Origin: Shewanella fidelis ATCC BAA-318
GTDB lineage: Bacteria; Pseudomonadota; Gammaproteobacteria; Enterobacterales; Shewanellaceae
Direction of reading: 5' to 3'
Length of the DNA: 64,000 nt
Assembly: GCF_000518605.1 (NCBI RefSeq)
Contig: NZ_KI912462.1
Location: forward strand, 141,381-205,380
Part shown: positions 24,683-34,727 of the stretch, piece after piece
How positions within the stretch are numbered: position 1 is the stretch's first letter
Layout: every line of letters begins with the position of its first letter
Notes under the pieces: model-generated
The model's input: the letters and a program-made list of their open reading frames with translations, nothing else
Told to the model about the DNA's origin: nothing
Database searches by the model: none
Position numbers and translations under genes: made by a program

Positions 24683-26812
24683 ATGAGCGTATTAATGTGG
24701 TCCAAATTGTACTCCCGTGTTACCGCTACGGACCCCACATTAGTTGAGCAACTCAAGCTTTGGCAAAATTCAGCAGACACCACTGCACTAGCCATTATTC
24801 AAGGTCAGCACTTTGTTGCGGCTAACTCCTCTGCACTGAACTATTTTGAGAGCCAAGAGCAAAACTTCCTACATGCTACTCCGTTTGATTTTTCACCTCG
24901 CATTCAATCATCAGGCAAAAGTAGTGTTGAGTACGGTCAACAAATGCTAAAAAAAGCCATCAAGGGTGAGCCTATCTCATTTAGCTGGTTACACATGAGT
25001 CAACAAGGTAAAGAGCTGCCTACTGTACTGTCGTTATACCCTGCTCAATTAGATGATGAACCTGTGTTGCTCGTTTCTTTCCAGCCTATGGATAGACGTA
25101 AACGCAACAGAGTCAGCATTGGTAATGGTTTTGAGACCTTACCTAAAGAGCTAATGTCAATTACCCTTGAAGATAGCGCGGAAGCAGTTTACATCACCGA
25201 CGAAAACTTTCGTATTTTGGCGGTTAACAAGGCAATGTGCCGCATTTGTGGTTATAGCGCTGATAATTTACTTGGCAAAACACCAGCTGATATAAAGCTT
25301 GAGCTGAATAACTCCCGCTCTCCTTCTACCTACAGACGAAGCTGGCAAGGTGAAGTATGGAAAGCCCGCTCCGATGGTTCCACTTTTCCAGCATGGCAAA
25401 GCTGCCGACGGATCTATGCTGATGAACAGGTGTTTTACGTCAATTTATTTAGCGACATAAGCGAGAAAAAAGCACTCGAAGCTAAGCTGACTCAGCAAGC
25501 TATGTACGACAAGTTAACTGGGCTACCGAATCGATTTAACCTAATAAAAATTCTCAATGGCGCCATTGCTAACATTAAGCACTCTCCTGAATTGATGGGG
25601 GCATTGATGTTTTTAGACCTTAACGGCTTTAAAAACATTAACGATAGTTTTGGCCATGCCACCGGTGACAAGGTATTACAATTAGTTGCAGCTCGCTTAG
25701 AAACGTGTTGCATTGAAAATGCTGAAATAGCCCGTCTTGGCGGCGATGAGTTCACTTTGGTGCTACCTCGTTGCCAAAATAAACAAGAAATTGAAGCTTT
25801 TTCTGAATTAGTACTATCACTATTTGAAGCACCGTTCGAGATTAATGGCCAGAAGTTTTATCTCGGCACCAGTATCGGTATTTCCCTGTTTCCGCAACAA
25901 AGCGATGAGCCAAACCAACTATTAAGTATGGCGGATACGGCAATGTATTCGGCAAAAAATAGCCCTAGTCATATTCGTTTTTATAACGCCAAAATTCGCC
26001 AAGCAGCAGAAAAGAAACTGCATATGCTTAACGACTTACGCCATGCTCAAAGCCTAAGGCAGTTTAGCTTGGTGTATCAAAGTGTGGTGGAGCTTGAGTC
26101 TAATCAAACTGTAGGTGTTGAAGCGCTACTGCGTTGGCAACGTAGCAATGGCGAAATGCTTGAAGCCCATAATTTTTTACCGCTACTTGAAGAAACTGAC
26201 TCAATGATCAGCGTGGGCCAATGGGCATTGGAACAAGCCTGTATGCAAATGGTTGAGTGGCATAAGTCATGTAACCCTCAACTCAAGATCAGTGTCAATA
26301 TTTCGGGTTCACAACTCGAGCATCCTGACTTTATTCACATGGTACAAGATACCCTTGAACGTACAGGTCTAGCTGCTGAAGCCTTGATTATCGAGATCAC
26401 CGAAAGCGCATTAATCAGACGACCGGCATTGATAAGTAAAGTACTTGGTCAACTAAAAACCATGGGGATCAATATCGCTATTGATGATTTTGGTTCAGAG
26501 CTATCATCTTTGAGCAAGCTCGCTAGCCTGCCAATTGATACCCTTAAAATTGATCGAGGTTTTGTGCAACAGTTTGATAGCCTGCAAGGAAAAAGCCTAT
26601 GCCAAGCTATGATCCAATTGGCGCAAACCCTTAAAATTGATTTTATTGTTGAAGGTATTGAAAACCAACACCAAAGAGACACACTGCTATCTATGGGCAA
26701 AGGAAAAGGCCAAGGTTTTTATTTTGGCAAGCCTACCTCAGCACAGCGTTTTGCAACTGAAGTGCTTAGCCACGCAAACTATTGCGAAGCCAAACTTGAG
26801 TCAATTTATTAA
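24683..26812 (+). CDS. PAS-GGDEF-EAL cyclic-di-GMP turnover protein
   Basis: A 709-residue protein with no obvious membrane segments. A PAS-like sensor region (two units, residues ~20-270) precedes a GGDEF domain (RLGGDEFTLVL near residue 357) and an EAL domain (residues ~455-700). The EAL catalytic set is intact: EALLRW, NISGSQLEHPDF, EITES, DDFG, KIDRGFV and EGIE. The GGDEF motif is canonical, but no RxxD inhibition site is seen before it. The protein could make or degrade cyclic-di-GMP; the complete EAL set makes phosphodiesterase activity at least likely. Confidence 0.92.
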   Translation: MSVLMWSKLYSRVTATDPTLVEQLKLWQNSADTTALAIIQGQHFVAANSSALNYFESQEQNFLHATPFDFSPRIQSSGKSSVEYGQQMLKKAIKGEPISFSWLHMSQQGKELPTVLSLYPAQLDDEPVLLVSFQPMDRRKRNRVSIGNGFETLPKELMSITLEDSAEAVYITDENFRILAVNKAMCRICGYSADNLLGKTPADIKLELNNSRSPSTYRRSWQGEVWKARSDGSTFPAWQSCRRIYADEQVFYVNLFSDISEKKALEAKLTQQAMYDKLTGLPNRFNLIKILNGAIANIKHSPELMGALMFLDLNGFKNINDSFGHATGDKVLQLVAARLETCCIENAEIARLGGDEFTLVLPRCQNKQEIEAFSELVLSLFEAPFEINGQKFYLGTSIGISLFPQQSDEPNQLLSMADTAMYSAKNSPSHIRFYNAKIRQAAEKKLHMLNDLRHAQSLRQFSLVYQSVVELESNQTVGVEALLRWQRSNGEMLEAHNFLPLLEETDSMISVGQWALEQACMQMVEWHKSCNPQLKISVNISGSQLEHPDFIHMVQDTLERTGLAAEALIIEITESALIRRPALISKVLGQLKTMGINIAIDDFGSELSSLSKLASLPIDTLKIDRGFVQQFDSLQGKSLCQAMIQLAQTLKIDFIVEGIENQHQRDTLLSMGKGKGQGFYFGKPTSAQRFATEVLSHANYCEAKLESIY

Positions 26813-27040
26813 TTATATCAAAGCAGCTGCGCCAAGCACGCCGAATAAAGGTTATTCAGTGTCGCTCCCTGCAAAAGCTAGTGCTCGGCGCAGCCACTCT
26901 ATCGCCAATTGACGACGAATACATTAGAACGCATTTGTAGAAAAATTAGCGTGATTACAACGAGATTTCTTTCAGTAATAGCTGGTCTAAATCACAAAAC
27001 CACATATCTAAGCTCGTCATACTCGCAAAGCACATTTAGC

Positions 27041-27634
27041 CTAACGATATCGCGCCCTAACCTCTGGTGGCATTGAAGCTAATCTCTGCTCAACCATGGC
27101 ATGTAAAGCATTAGTCAAAGGGGCAACATCCTGCTTATCATCAATAGCTTTAAGCATCATCGCAGCGGCCTCTAACGTAGATAAACTGTCACTACGACTG
27201 GCTTTACGAATTGTATAATTAGAAGCGTTATCCAAATCTAAATGCAGCGCAGGATAAGCTTGCAACCAAGGATTAAGCTGCAGCAACTTATAGGCTTTAC
27301 GCCAAGTACCATCAAGAAAAAGCAATATCGCATCTTGCTCCACTTGCGTCTGGTTAGCTGAAACACTGCTATCAGATGGATAAACTAAATAGATAGCTTG
27401 CTTAGCTTGCGCTAATTGCGCCCGCAGTTCAGCAAAGTCATCAGCACTTTGCCCTACAACGACTTGTGTGTCTTTGATCACTAGCTCTAATAAACGCACA
27501 CTGTTTTTGGCATGACCGACTTCACTGGGATCTTGCAAAATGATCAGTTTAGGCTTGATCTGCATCGGGTTAATACTGGCGCAAAGACACGCATTATGTG
27601 GATAGTGGCAACTTGGGCAATTAGGACGAGACAC
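27041..27634 (-). CDS. DTW-domain tRNA aminocarboxypropyltransferase, TapT-like
   Basis: A 197-residue DTW-domain protein. It has an N-terminal zinc knuckle (CPSCHYPHNACLCASI, residues 5-20) and the domain signature as DGTWRKAYKLLQLNPWL (residues ~107-123), followed by IRKASRSDSLSTLEAA. E. coli TapT (YfiP) forms acp3U47 in tRNA, and the TSR2/DTW fold uses SAM. Whether this paralogue acts on position 47 or elsewhere cannot be told from the sequence. Confidence 0.82.
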   Translation of the reverse strand: MSRPNCPSCHYPHNACLCASINPMQIKPKLIILQDPSEVGHAKNSVRLLELVIKDTQVVVGQSADDFAELRAQLAQAKQAIYLVYPSDSSVSANQTQVEQDAILLFLDGTWRKAYKLLQLNPWLQAYPALHLDLDNASNYTIRKASRSDSLSTLEAAAMMLKAIDDKQDVAPLTNALHAMVEQRLASMPPEVRARYR

Positions 27635-27833
27635 AAAACCTCTGAAAATGGAAAGTAATCACCCGCAAAGTTTAGCTGAGTCGTATTAAAAATTATACGA
27701 GAGATATTGTTTACATAAACGCAACAACTAGTGTAGTTTACCAAGCTCTACAGCAAGCTGTTAATTTAAAAACAAAATCAATGGAATTGATTTAGTGATT
27801 ACTGTAACGATTAACCTACTAACAGGGAAGAAA

Positions 27834-28847
27834 ATGAAAAAAGGCCTACTTACTTTAGCGCTACTTTCAAGCCTCACAGCTCAGTGCGCTCTCGCACAAC
27901 AAACTGATAAACAATCACACAACTATCAACACCAAATAGATATTGCCCTAGGTACTTATAGCGATGACTTTGGTGATGGCATTTGGGATCTCGGTTACCG
28001 TTATTACTTTACCCCAGTAAGCGTTGAACATGGCCCTTACGCTTTAAATGGCGTGTTAGCACAATCATCAAATATCGGTGCCCGTTATGCGCAAACCGAT
28101 GTGATTAATGAAAGTAAGGTTTACCACGTAGACGGCACATATGTTTTTGACTCAAAGTGGTTTATTGGTGCTATGTATGCCAAAAGCGATGACGACAACC
28201 AATATTCAAGCTTAGACAGAAGCTTGAACAGCTATCAGTTCAACCTTGGTTATTACTTTAACGATACCTCAGAAGTCTCTATTTATTATGCAAATAGCAG
28301 TGCTAGTGACAGCTACGATCGTTCAAATGAACCCTATGTATTCAGCAGCGGGCTGGTTTACAAACAAGCCACTGATTATGATGCAAAAACATACGGCGTA
28401 GAGGCGCGTAGCTTTGTTGCGATGGAATCATTTACCGGCATAGAACTCGCTGGTGTTTGGCAATATACCCAAACAGATGAAAAAGACAGTTTCTATCATT
28501 ACATTGGAGAGGATACATCTTTAGGTCACTCTCTTTATGACTCAAGTAGCGATAATCATCTTGTCAGTATCTCTGCAGACTTTTATCTTACCAAGTCATG
28601 GTCTTTTGGCGCGCAGTACTCATGGCAAAAGCATGATAGACAAGCCACATCAGTTCACTCCCCAGACGATGCCATTTACCAATATGACGACAATGATAGT
28701 CAAAGTATTTACAGCCTAAATACAGCATATTGGTGGCAATTCTCTGATGCATTTGCTGCCACAGCATCTGTAGCTAAACCGTTTAATGATGACGGCGATT
28801 CGCCAGATGGGGTATTTTTCCGCTTAGGCGTCAACGCTCGTTTCTAA
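27834..28847 (+). CDS. Outer-membrane porin-like beta-barrel protein
   Basis: A 337-residue exported protein (signal peptide ending CALAQQ, near residue 22). The rest shows alternating aromatic beta-strands (LGYRYYFTP, YQFNLGYYFND, SFGAQYSWQKHD) and a C-terminal RLGVNARF ending in Phe. The start at 27834 has CAGGGAAG upstream; an in-frame start at 27795 lacks one. It is monocistronic. The family is a putative porin; substrate unknown. Confidence 0.8.
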   Translation: MKKGLLTLALLSSLTAQCALAQQTDKQSHNYQHQIDIALGTYSDDFGDGIWDLGYRYYFTPVSVEHGPYALNGVLAQSSNIGARYAQTDVINESKVYHVDGTYVFDSKWFIGAMYAKSDDDNQYSSLDRSLNSYQFNLGYYFNDTSEVSIYYANSSASDSYDRSNEPYVFSSGLVYKQATDYDAKTYGVEARSFVAMESFTGIELAGVWQYTQTDEKDSFYHYIGEDTSLGHSLYDSSSDNHLVSISADFYLTKSWSFGAQYSWQKHDRQATSVHSPDDAIYQYDDNDSQSIYSLNTAYWWQFSDAFAATASVAKPFNDDGDSPDGVFFRLGVNARF

Positions 28848-28939
28848 TTAGTCAGTAAATAATACCAATTAATATAAAAAGCCCACATAGGTGGTTAATC
28901 TATGCAGGCTTAGGGTGAATCATTTAGAGCAGTTGCAGC

Positions 28940-30142
28940 TTAGTAGGCGTGCTGCTCTTGATGCCAATGATCGAGTTTTCGCATCGCCATAACCATGAGT
29001 AATAGGCTAGACAAACCACCCATTAGCAACGCCACGGCATAAGGTGCAGACAAACTAGTTTGTTGAATTAACGCTGCAATTAACGAAGCACCACTCATTT
29101 GAATAAAGCCTAACATTGCCGTTGCGGTACCCGCTCTTTCGCCAAATGCTGACAGCGCCATACTCGTTGCAGGGCCAAGTAATAATGCAAAACCTATACA
29201 CAGCAACATCATAGGCAACATGTAGCTATAAGCAGCCATGAGTCCCGCTTGCGGCCCCACGACTTGTACCACAACTTGTGCTAATGCCGAGGCTAGCATC
29301 AAACCGAGCGCAGTTATCACTGTTGGTCGATTACCCAGCTTTTTAATCACCAATGGAGCTGCAAAACAGGCAATAATATTAACGGCAGCATTTAAGCCAA
29401 ATAGGCCACTAAATACTAATTCAGATACGCCAAGGTGACCAATCAGCCAAACCGGTGCATAAGATACATAGCTGATGATTGCCGCCATACCAGCCATACA
29501 TGCCAATGCATAAAAAACAAAGTGCGGTTCAGAGATCACCGGCTTATAACGAGCCCAGCGATAAAGTGGCCCATCACTCACTGTATTTTGTGGGCGTGTT
29601 TCAGGTAGACGGAATACTACTAATGCCAGAATAATCAAGCCATAAAGCGCCATGAAAATGAAGTTTGAACGCCAACCAAACTGCAATGCCAGCATGCCCC
29701 CTAGGGTAGGTGCTAGGGCAGGAATAATGCAGATCATACCGTTTAGATAGCTGTAATAGCGCGCGCCTTCTTTAGGTGAAAAGCAGTCTCGCACAGCACT
29801 AAACACCACGATTGAAGTTGAACATGCCGCTAAACCTTGCATGACTCGGGCTATCTGCAACCAATGGAACTCTGCGGCAATTGCGGCTAGCACACTGCTA
29901 ATGATGTAAAACACAATACCGCCTAATGCGACTGGACGGCGGCCGAAGCGATCAGCAAGTGGCCCAATCAATAGTTGGCCGGTACCCATTGCGAAAAGAA
30001 ATAACACTAAGGTTGATTGGATCTCGCTAGCAGACACCGAAAATTCGGCAGCCATCGTTGGCATAGAAGGAAGGTAAATATCTATCGCCAAGGGGCTTAA
30101 AATCACTAGTGGCAATAAAATGGGTAACAAACTACGGCGCAT
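28940..30142 (-). CDS. Bcr/CflA-family multidrug efflux MFS transporter
   Basis: A 400-residue, 12-helix major facilitator protein. It has the Bcr/CflA start (LLPLVILSPLAIDIYLPSMPTMA), the MFS motif GPLADRFGRRPVALGG in the first cytoplasmic loop, and RVMQGLAAC in helix 4. It probably exports drugs or sulfonamide-like compounds using the proton gradient. The divergent LysR gene at 30243 shares a 100-bp promoter region and is its likely regulator. Confidence 0.9.
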   Translation of the reverse strand: MRRSLLPILLPLVILSPLAIDIYLPSMPTMAAEFSVSASEIQSTLVLFLFAMGTGQLLIGPLADRFGRRPVALGGIVFYIISSVLAAIAAEFHWLQIARVMQGLAACSTSIVVFSAVRDCFSPKEGARYYSYLNGMICIIPALAPTLGGMLALQFGWRSNFIFMALYGLIILALVVFRLPETRPQNTVSDGPLYRWARYKPVISEPHFVFYALACMAGMAAIISYVSYAPVWLIGHLGVSELVFSGLFGLNAAVNIIACFAAPLVIKKLGNRPTVITALGLMLASALAQVVVQVVGPQAGLMAAYSYMLPMMLLCIGFALLLGPATSMALSAFGERAGTATAMLGFIQMSGASLIAALIQQTSLSAPYAVALLMGGLSSLLLMVMAMRKLDHWHQEQHAY

Positions 30143-30242
30143 TATCTTTCTCTGTATTTGGAAAACAGCGTTATAGTAGTCAATCTATGGTATGAATAGA
30201 AATGATATTATTTCCAGAATGAATTTCCACTGAGGAATATCT

Positions 30243-31208
30243 TTGAAACTCGATAATCTTGCCCGCATCGACTTAAACTTGTTAGTTATTTTACAAGTGC
30301 TTATTGAAGAGCAAAGTGTCACTCGTGCCGCGAGCCGCTTACACGTGAGTCAGTCAGCTTTAAGTAAAAGTTTAAACCGTTTACGAGAAACCTTAGGTGA
30401 CCCACTATTTTTACGTACTGCCCATGGACTAAAGCCCACTGCTCACGCGGTACAACTAGGCAAAATGCTGCCGCACAGCTTACAAGGTTTATATCAATTA
30501 ACCTTGCCGCCAAGCTTTACGCCACATAATAGCACTCGCCAATTTGCATTTGCGATGGTGGAGAGTGCTTATGAAACTCTAATCCCTTACTTTATCGGTA
30601 CTTTGCTTAATCGCGCGCCAAATTTAAAACTTGAAAGTTTTGTCTGGAATGAACACTCGATCCAAGCACTGCAACAAGGACAGATCGACTTTGGGATCTC
30701 TGGCCGAGAACTGCATCCTCAAGCTGCTTTTCAGGTCGACAGACTGCCTGAAGGAATTGCTCATCAAACACTTTTTACCGATCATCAAGTGTGCCTTGTG
30801 CGCCAAAATCATCCCATTCTATCGGCCATAGAAGCGGGCCATTGGGATTTGAATGTTTATCTTGAGATGTCACATGTACAAGTGCGCTGTGAGGGCAATG
30901 ATTGGTGGGCGCTCGATTATCATCTAGCTGAATTAGGACACCACCGCCAGCTGAGTACGATTGTGCCTGACTTTTATGGCGCTGCTAGCGTATGTGCCCA
31001 TAGCGATCTAATCTTTACCTTACCATCGAGTTTTGCCCAGCATGCGCAGAAGCTTTATCCACTGGTAGAACTGCCACTACCGTTTGAATTTATTCCACTC
31101 GCTTATGTATTACTGTGGCACGAACGTAATAGCGATGATCCCGGGCATAAGTGGGTAAAAGAGATTATTTGCGAGAGCGTAGCCAACGCTTTTGCGGCTA
31201 AGCCTTAA
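30243..31208 (+). CDS. LysR family regulator, divergent from the MFS transporter
   Basis: A 321-residue LysR protein of the NodD-like type (LARIDLNLLVILQVLIEEQSVTRAASRLHVSQSALSKSLNRLRE at the N-terminus). The start codon is TTG, supported by GAGGA six bases upstream. The effector domain extends to the C-terminus. Divergence from the efflux transporter over a short gap suggests it controls that gene. Confidence in family is high; the target is inferred. Confidence 0.87.
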   Translation: MKLDNLARIDLNLLVILQVLIEEQSVTRAASRLHVSQSALSKSLNRLRETLGDPLFLRTAHGLKPTAHAVQLGKMLPHSLQGLYQLTLPPSFTPHNSTRQFAFAMVESAYETLIPYFIGTLLNRAPNLKLESFVWNEHSIQALQQGQIDFGISGRELHPQAAFQVDRLPEGIAHQTLFTDHQVCLVRQNHPILSAIEAGHWDLNVYLEMSHVQVRCEGNDWWALDYHLAELGHHRQLSTIVPDFYGAASVCAHSDLIFTLPSSFAQHAQKLYPLVELPLPFEFIPLAYVLLWHERNSDDPGHKWVKEIICESVANAFAAKP

Positions 31209-31351
31209 CAACTAAGATGAAGCTTAATTAACGTGATCTTAGCAACAATAATCGGCAAGATGATTATCTGAGCAACATGAATAGATACAAATGATTCAGC
31301 CTGCATTCATCTTATTCATGTAAGCTAATACCAAGATATTTGGGAGAACAT

Positions 31352-31708
31352 ATGATTTATAGCCAATTTCAACATAACCCACTGCTAAACCGTTTTTCTG
31401 GTACCCGTGGTTGGTTAGCATTCGCCATCGGCCTAGCTTTTATGACGCTAGCCTTGGTTGCATTACCGTTTTTACTACTATTTGGCGCAATTACTTTTAT
31501 CGCATTAAGCCTATTTGGCAGAGTATTTTTAAAACGCCAACTTGCACGCTTTCAAAAGCAGCAAGCTAATCAAGAGTTTTATAGCGAACAGTTTCAAGGC
31601 GCTCAATTTGAAGAAACGCCTTTCAACAACAATGTGTTCAAAGAGTCTAAAACAACCGCCCCTCGCCAAGGCCGCACATTTGAGCACAACCCAAACGAGC
31701 CGGTGTAA
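31352..31708 (+). CDS. Small inner-membrane protein of unknown function
   Basis: About 118 residues with two neighbouring hydrophobic segments (residues ~17-58, WLAFAIGLAFMTLALVALPF and onward) followed by a basic then acidic cytoplasmic tail. The ATG at 31352 follows GGGAGAA closely, making it the likely start. The tail is rich in Gln, Phe and Glu with no known motif. The stop is 11 bp from the end of the convergent DUF885-like gene. Confidence 0.7.
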   Translation: MIYSQFQHNPLLNRFSGTRGWLAFAIGLAFMTLALVALPFLLLFGAITFIALSLFGRVFLKRQLARFQKQQANQEFYSEQFQGAQFEETPFNNNVFKESKTTAPRQGRTFEHNPNEPV

Positions 31709-31719
31709 TTCAACATCAA

Positions 31720-33039
31720 TTACAACTGCAGCTCTGACGCGTTGAGAGGCCGAGATAGTAACGCCTCAAAACGCGCCCATTTTTCAGCTTGGCTGCTTGC
31801 CTTAGATCCCACCCAAGCAGCTACAGCATCTTCACCCACATTGTAATTCATCACATAAGATCGGTTATGTAAGAAAAACTGTACCCGTTGCTGTGCACGA
31901 GCCTCTGGGTATAACGCACCTTCAATCAACATCTGCTCTGCAGTCTCTGCATCAATAAGATTATCTGTCAGTTGCTGACAGACATAGTTTTCATAATAAG
32001 TTAACTGCTTTACCAACTTTAATACTTTATGAAACAGTGCTAAATCTCCTTTTAAACCTGCTAGCGGCATCAGCACGTCTTGTTCAAAGGTCAAGATCTG
32101 TTCATCTGACATGATCAGACTCAACGCATAGTTAGCGCTACCTTCTGATAAGTAGGATATCGGGCTATATAAAGGGTAGATGGCGTATTCTAGCCACCCC
32201 CTGGCATCGACTAACTGTCGTTCTTGCAACAGATTAAATACATGATGGCCGGGATAGCCCTCATGGGAAGCGAGCTCTAAATAGCGCTCTATACCTAGCG
32301 GTTGATCTTGATTTAGCTGGATTAAACTGTGGCTGTTACCTTTGTACCAGTTATAAGCTGTCCATACTTTGTCGTTAACATATTCAATTTCAAAGCTCTC
32401 ATCAGCTGGCAACTGCATATGAGTGCGGGTTATTTGCCGCGCAACTTCAACCGCTGCAGTAAAGACTGCTGCAGCTTTATCTTTTGGCACAATAAATTGT
32501 GATTTGAATTGATTAAAGCGCACTGATAATGTGCCTTCTCCGGGGAGTAAATTATCAATTTCTGCTAATAGCTGTTGCTGATGGGGTAGACCTTTACCAA
32601 ACAAGTTGGCCGTCGCAGGTACATCATATAAAGCCGATGCTTCAGCGCAAAAGCCAAACTTATTGCCCTGTAAAACATTGATATAAGCCCCAATCGACGC
32701 CCATTGTTGCTCTAAGAAATCAGCACGTGTAATAAGCTCTGGCTTAGTAAGCTTGTCTACAATGGCAGCAAGCTCGCTAACGCCTGCCTGCTGTAGCAAT
32801 AATAACTCTGAAAGCGGTTGCCAATAGGTGTCCTTTTGCCACTGCTCAGGCCCGTAGTATGCATCAACGTAATAGATATCGTGCTGACCCACAGCCAATA
32901 CCAAACGAACATAATGCTCAGCAAATTGATTTAATAACTGTTCTTGCGCTTCAGGGGCTAAAGCTTCTTCAGAGTTGAGATATGGCAAATGCACTCCTTG
33001 CTTATCGATTAACAAATCTACACAGCAAAGAGTATACAT
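31720..33039 (-). CDS. DUF885-like putative metallopeptidase
   Basis: A 439-residue protein with the motif SHEGYPGHHVFNLLQERQL near residue 265, closely resembling the HExYPGHH zinc motif of DUF885 proteins, and a downstream SEGSANYAL segment of the same family. No signal peptide is seen, so it may be cytoplasmic. The N-terminus is uncertain: the first residues (MYTLCCVDLLIDKQGVHL) look poorly conserved and a start within them is possible. Substrate unknown. Confidence 0.68.
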   Translation of the reverse strand: MYTLCCVDLLIDKQGVHLPYLNSEEALAPEAQEQLLNQFAEHYVRLVLAVGQHDIYYVDAYYGPEQWQKDTYWQPLSELLLLQQAGVSELAAIVDKLTKPELITRADFLEQQWASIGAYINVLQGNKFGFCAEASALYDVPATANLFGKGLPHQQQLLAEIDNLLPGEGTLSVRFNQFKSQFIVPKDKAAAVFTAAVEVARQITRTHMQLPADESFEIEYVNDKVWTAYNWYKGNSHSLIQLNQDQPLGIERYLELASHEGYPGHHVFNLLQERQLVDARGWLEYAIYPLYSPISYLSEGSANYALSLIMSDEQILTFEQDVLMPLAGLKGDLALFHKVLKLVKQLTYYENYVCQQLTDNLIDAETAEQMLIEGALYPEARAQQRVQFFLHNRSYVMNYNVGEDAVAAWVGSKASSQAEKWARFEALLSRPLNASELQL

Positions 33040-33188
33040 TATACAATTATTAAAATCGATTTTGCTGAACTAACAAAGAAGGCGCCAACTTAGGTGGAGC
33101 CTAGCTAATACCGATTATCATGAAAATAATTCGTGTAAAAGACTGTTAATACCAATAAGCGAATGACCTGTTGGTTATTAGTTCTGAC

Positions 33189-34607
33189 TTATGTTGGCTC
33201 TGACAGTAACTCCGCCGCCTTATTAAGCGATATGATCTCATCTTTAGAGGTTGTTACCGCAAGCACAGCATCAACCTGTTGCAGCAATGAGCGCCACAGC
33301 GGAATAAGCACATCAAGCTCAGCTTGAGTGGCTCGTTCACGTGCCATTTTTAGTAGCGCCGCAGCAGATACCACATCAATACGACCCAAAATTCCGTCTG
33401 CAAGTGCAATACTCAGCTCTATCATTGCTGGCACACTATGGCCGTACTTAATCACTTCGCGTAAATACGCTTCTGCTTGCGTTAAATCCTGCCCCAATAC
33501 AGAGTCTTCATGCAGCATACTTTGAGCGCGAGAAAACATGGCATCAAGTTGCCCTTGCTCGGCGGCTTCTGCCATCCAATGAGTAGACTTGACGTTATCT
33601 TGTACGCAGCCCTCTCCACGAGCGAGCATCAACGCCAGATGATATTGCGCATGAGGAAACCCTGCTTTGGCAGCTCGGCTAATGTACTTATAAGCTTTGT
33701 TGAGATCTTGCTGCTGATAGTAAAGCACTCCGAGATTAGCCATGGCCTCTGACTGCTCAAGTTTGGCGGCTTGTGCTAAATAATTCTCAGCCAGCTCAAG
33801 GTCGACAGCAAATTGCTTAGTACCAACCAAATAAAAATAACCGAGTAACGCCATTGCATTGGCAATACCAGCATCAGCCGCCTTAGCAATAGCGCGCTCA
33901 CCGGCTTCGACATTGGTTTCACCACTATAACCATGGATCAGTGATACACCATGTTCATACAGGGCATTAAGATCTTTATCTTGAGCCTGAGCAAACCAAT
34001 AACTGGCCTGTTTAAGTGAAGCTGTTGAGCGATCTTCAACAACCTCTTCAGCACTACCTTGTAACGCTAGTTCCTGTTCACGCTGCATTAAAGCCCGAGT
34101 CTTTAATGACATACCCACTAGATACTGAGACTCAGGATCACGCTCCATCACTGCCCGATAACATAGATCTCGTCCGGCAAGTGAGTTGGGCTCTTCAAAA
34201 TAAAACTCAGGTTTATCTTGCTTAGTCACCACAGAAAATAGCGATTCCACCAGCGCTAAAAGTTGCTTAATGGCACGCTCGCTTAGTTGCTGTAATTGCT
34301 CAGGAGTAAGGTGATATTTTTCAGGATGAGCCCCGCGGTTACCATCAGCTCTAAGCTTATGTAATGCGCGCGTTGTTTTAACGTCGATGACTCGGCGTTG
34401 ATTAAGTTGTTCTATACGATCGTATAAATTAGGACTCTCAAAACGGATTTGCTTAGGCTCAGCAAGCAAACTTGTCAGCTTATGACTAAAGCTGCGAACA
34501 TGCAGTAAAGCCTGAGTCGGTACATCTTTGACGTAACTTTTGGCCTTGCGGTAATCTTCACCCAATTCAACTGAAAACAGATTGACGAACTCGATATCGT
34601 TCAACAA
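33189..34607 (-). CDS. DUF4145 and Sel1-repeat protein
   Basis: A 472-residue soluble protein. Residues ~30-130 form a DUF4145-like domain (RALHKLRADGNRGAHPEKYHLT). From about residue 200 there are tandem Sel1-like repeats of ~36 residues, seen as ALYEHGVSLIHGYSG, AMALLGYFYLVGT, AMANLGVLYYQQQ, AQYHLALMLARGEG and AMFSRAQSMLHED. Such repeats form helical scaffolds for protein contacts. DUF4145 is often found with restriction or defence-related domains, but nothing else here indicates defence. Confidence 0.8.
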   Translation of the reverse strand: MLNDIEFVNLFSVELGEDYRKAKSYVKDVPTQALLHVRSFSHKLTSLLAEPKQIRFESPNLYDRIEQLNQRRVIDVKTTRALHKLRADGNRGAHPEKYHLTPEQLQQLSERAIKQLLALVESLFSVVTKQDKPEFYFEEPNSLAGRDLCYRAVMERDPESQYLVGMSLKTRALMQREQELALQGSAEEVVEDRSTASLKQASYWFAQAQDKDLNALYEHGVSLIHGYSGETNVEAGERAIAKAADAGIANAMALLGYFYLVGTKQFAVDLELAENYLAQAAKLEQSEAMANLGVLYYQQQDLNKAYKYISRAAKAGFPHAQYHLALMLARGEGCVQDNVKSTHWMAEAAEQGQLDAMFSRAQSMLHEDSVLGQDLTQAEAYLREVIKYGHSVPAMIELSIALADGILGRIDVVSAAALLKMARERATQAELDVLIPLWRSLLQQVDAVLAVTTSKDEIISLNKAAELLSEPT

Positions 34608-34727
34608 GACTTCTACCTCTAATCACAACCTAAACAGGATCGCGAACTCATCGGCTGTGTAAGCAACTTAGTCGCGATAAAAGTAAACTCGCCACTAAGT
34701 TACCTACAACTCGTGTATAGCTCGCTG

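Noticed and set aside
33189..34607. A defence role for the DUF4145/Sel1 protein
   Set aside because: No nuclease, helicase, methylase or other defence partner lies next to it; neighbours are ordinary membrane or hypothetical genes.
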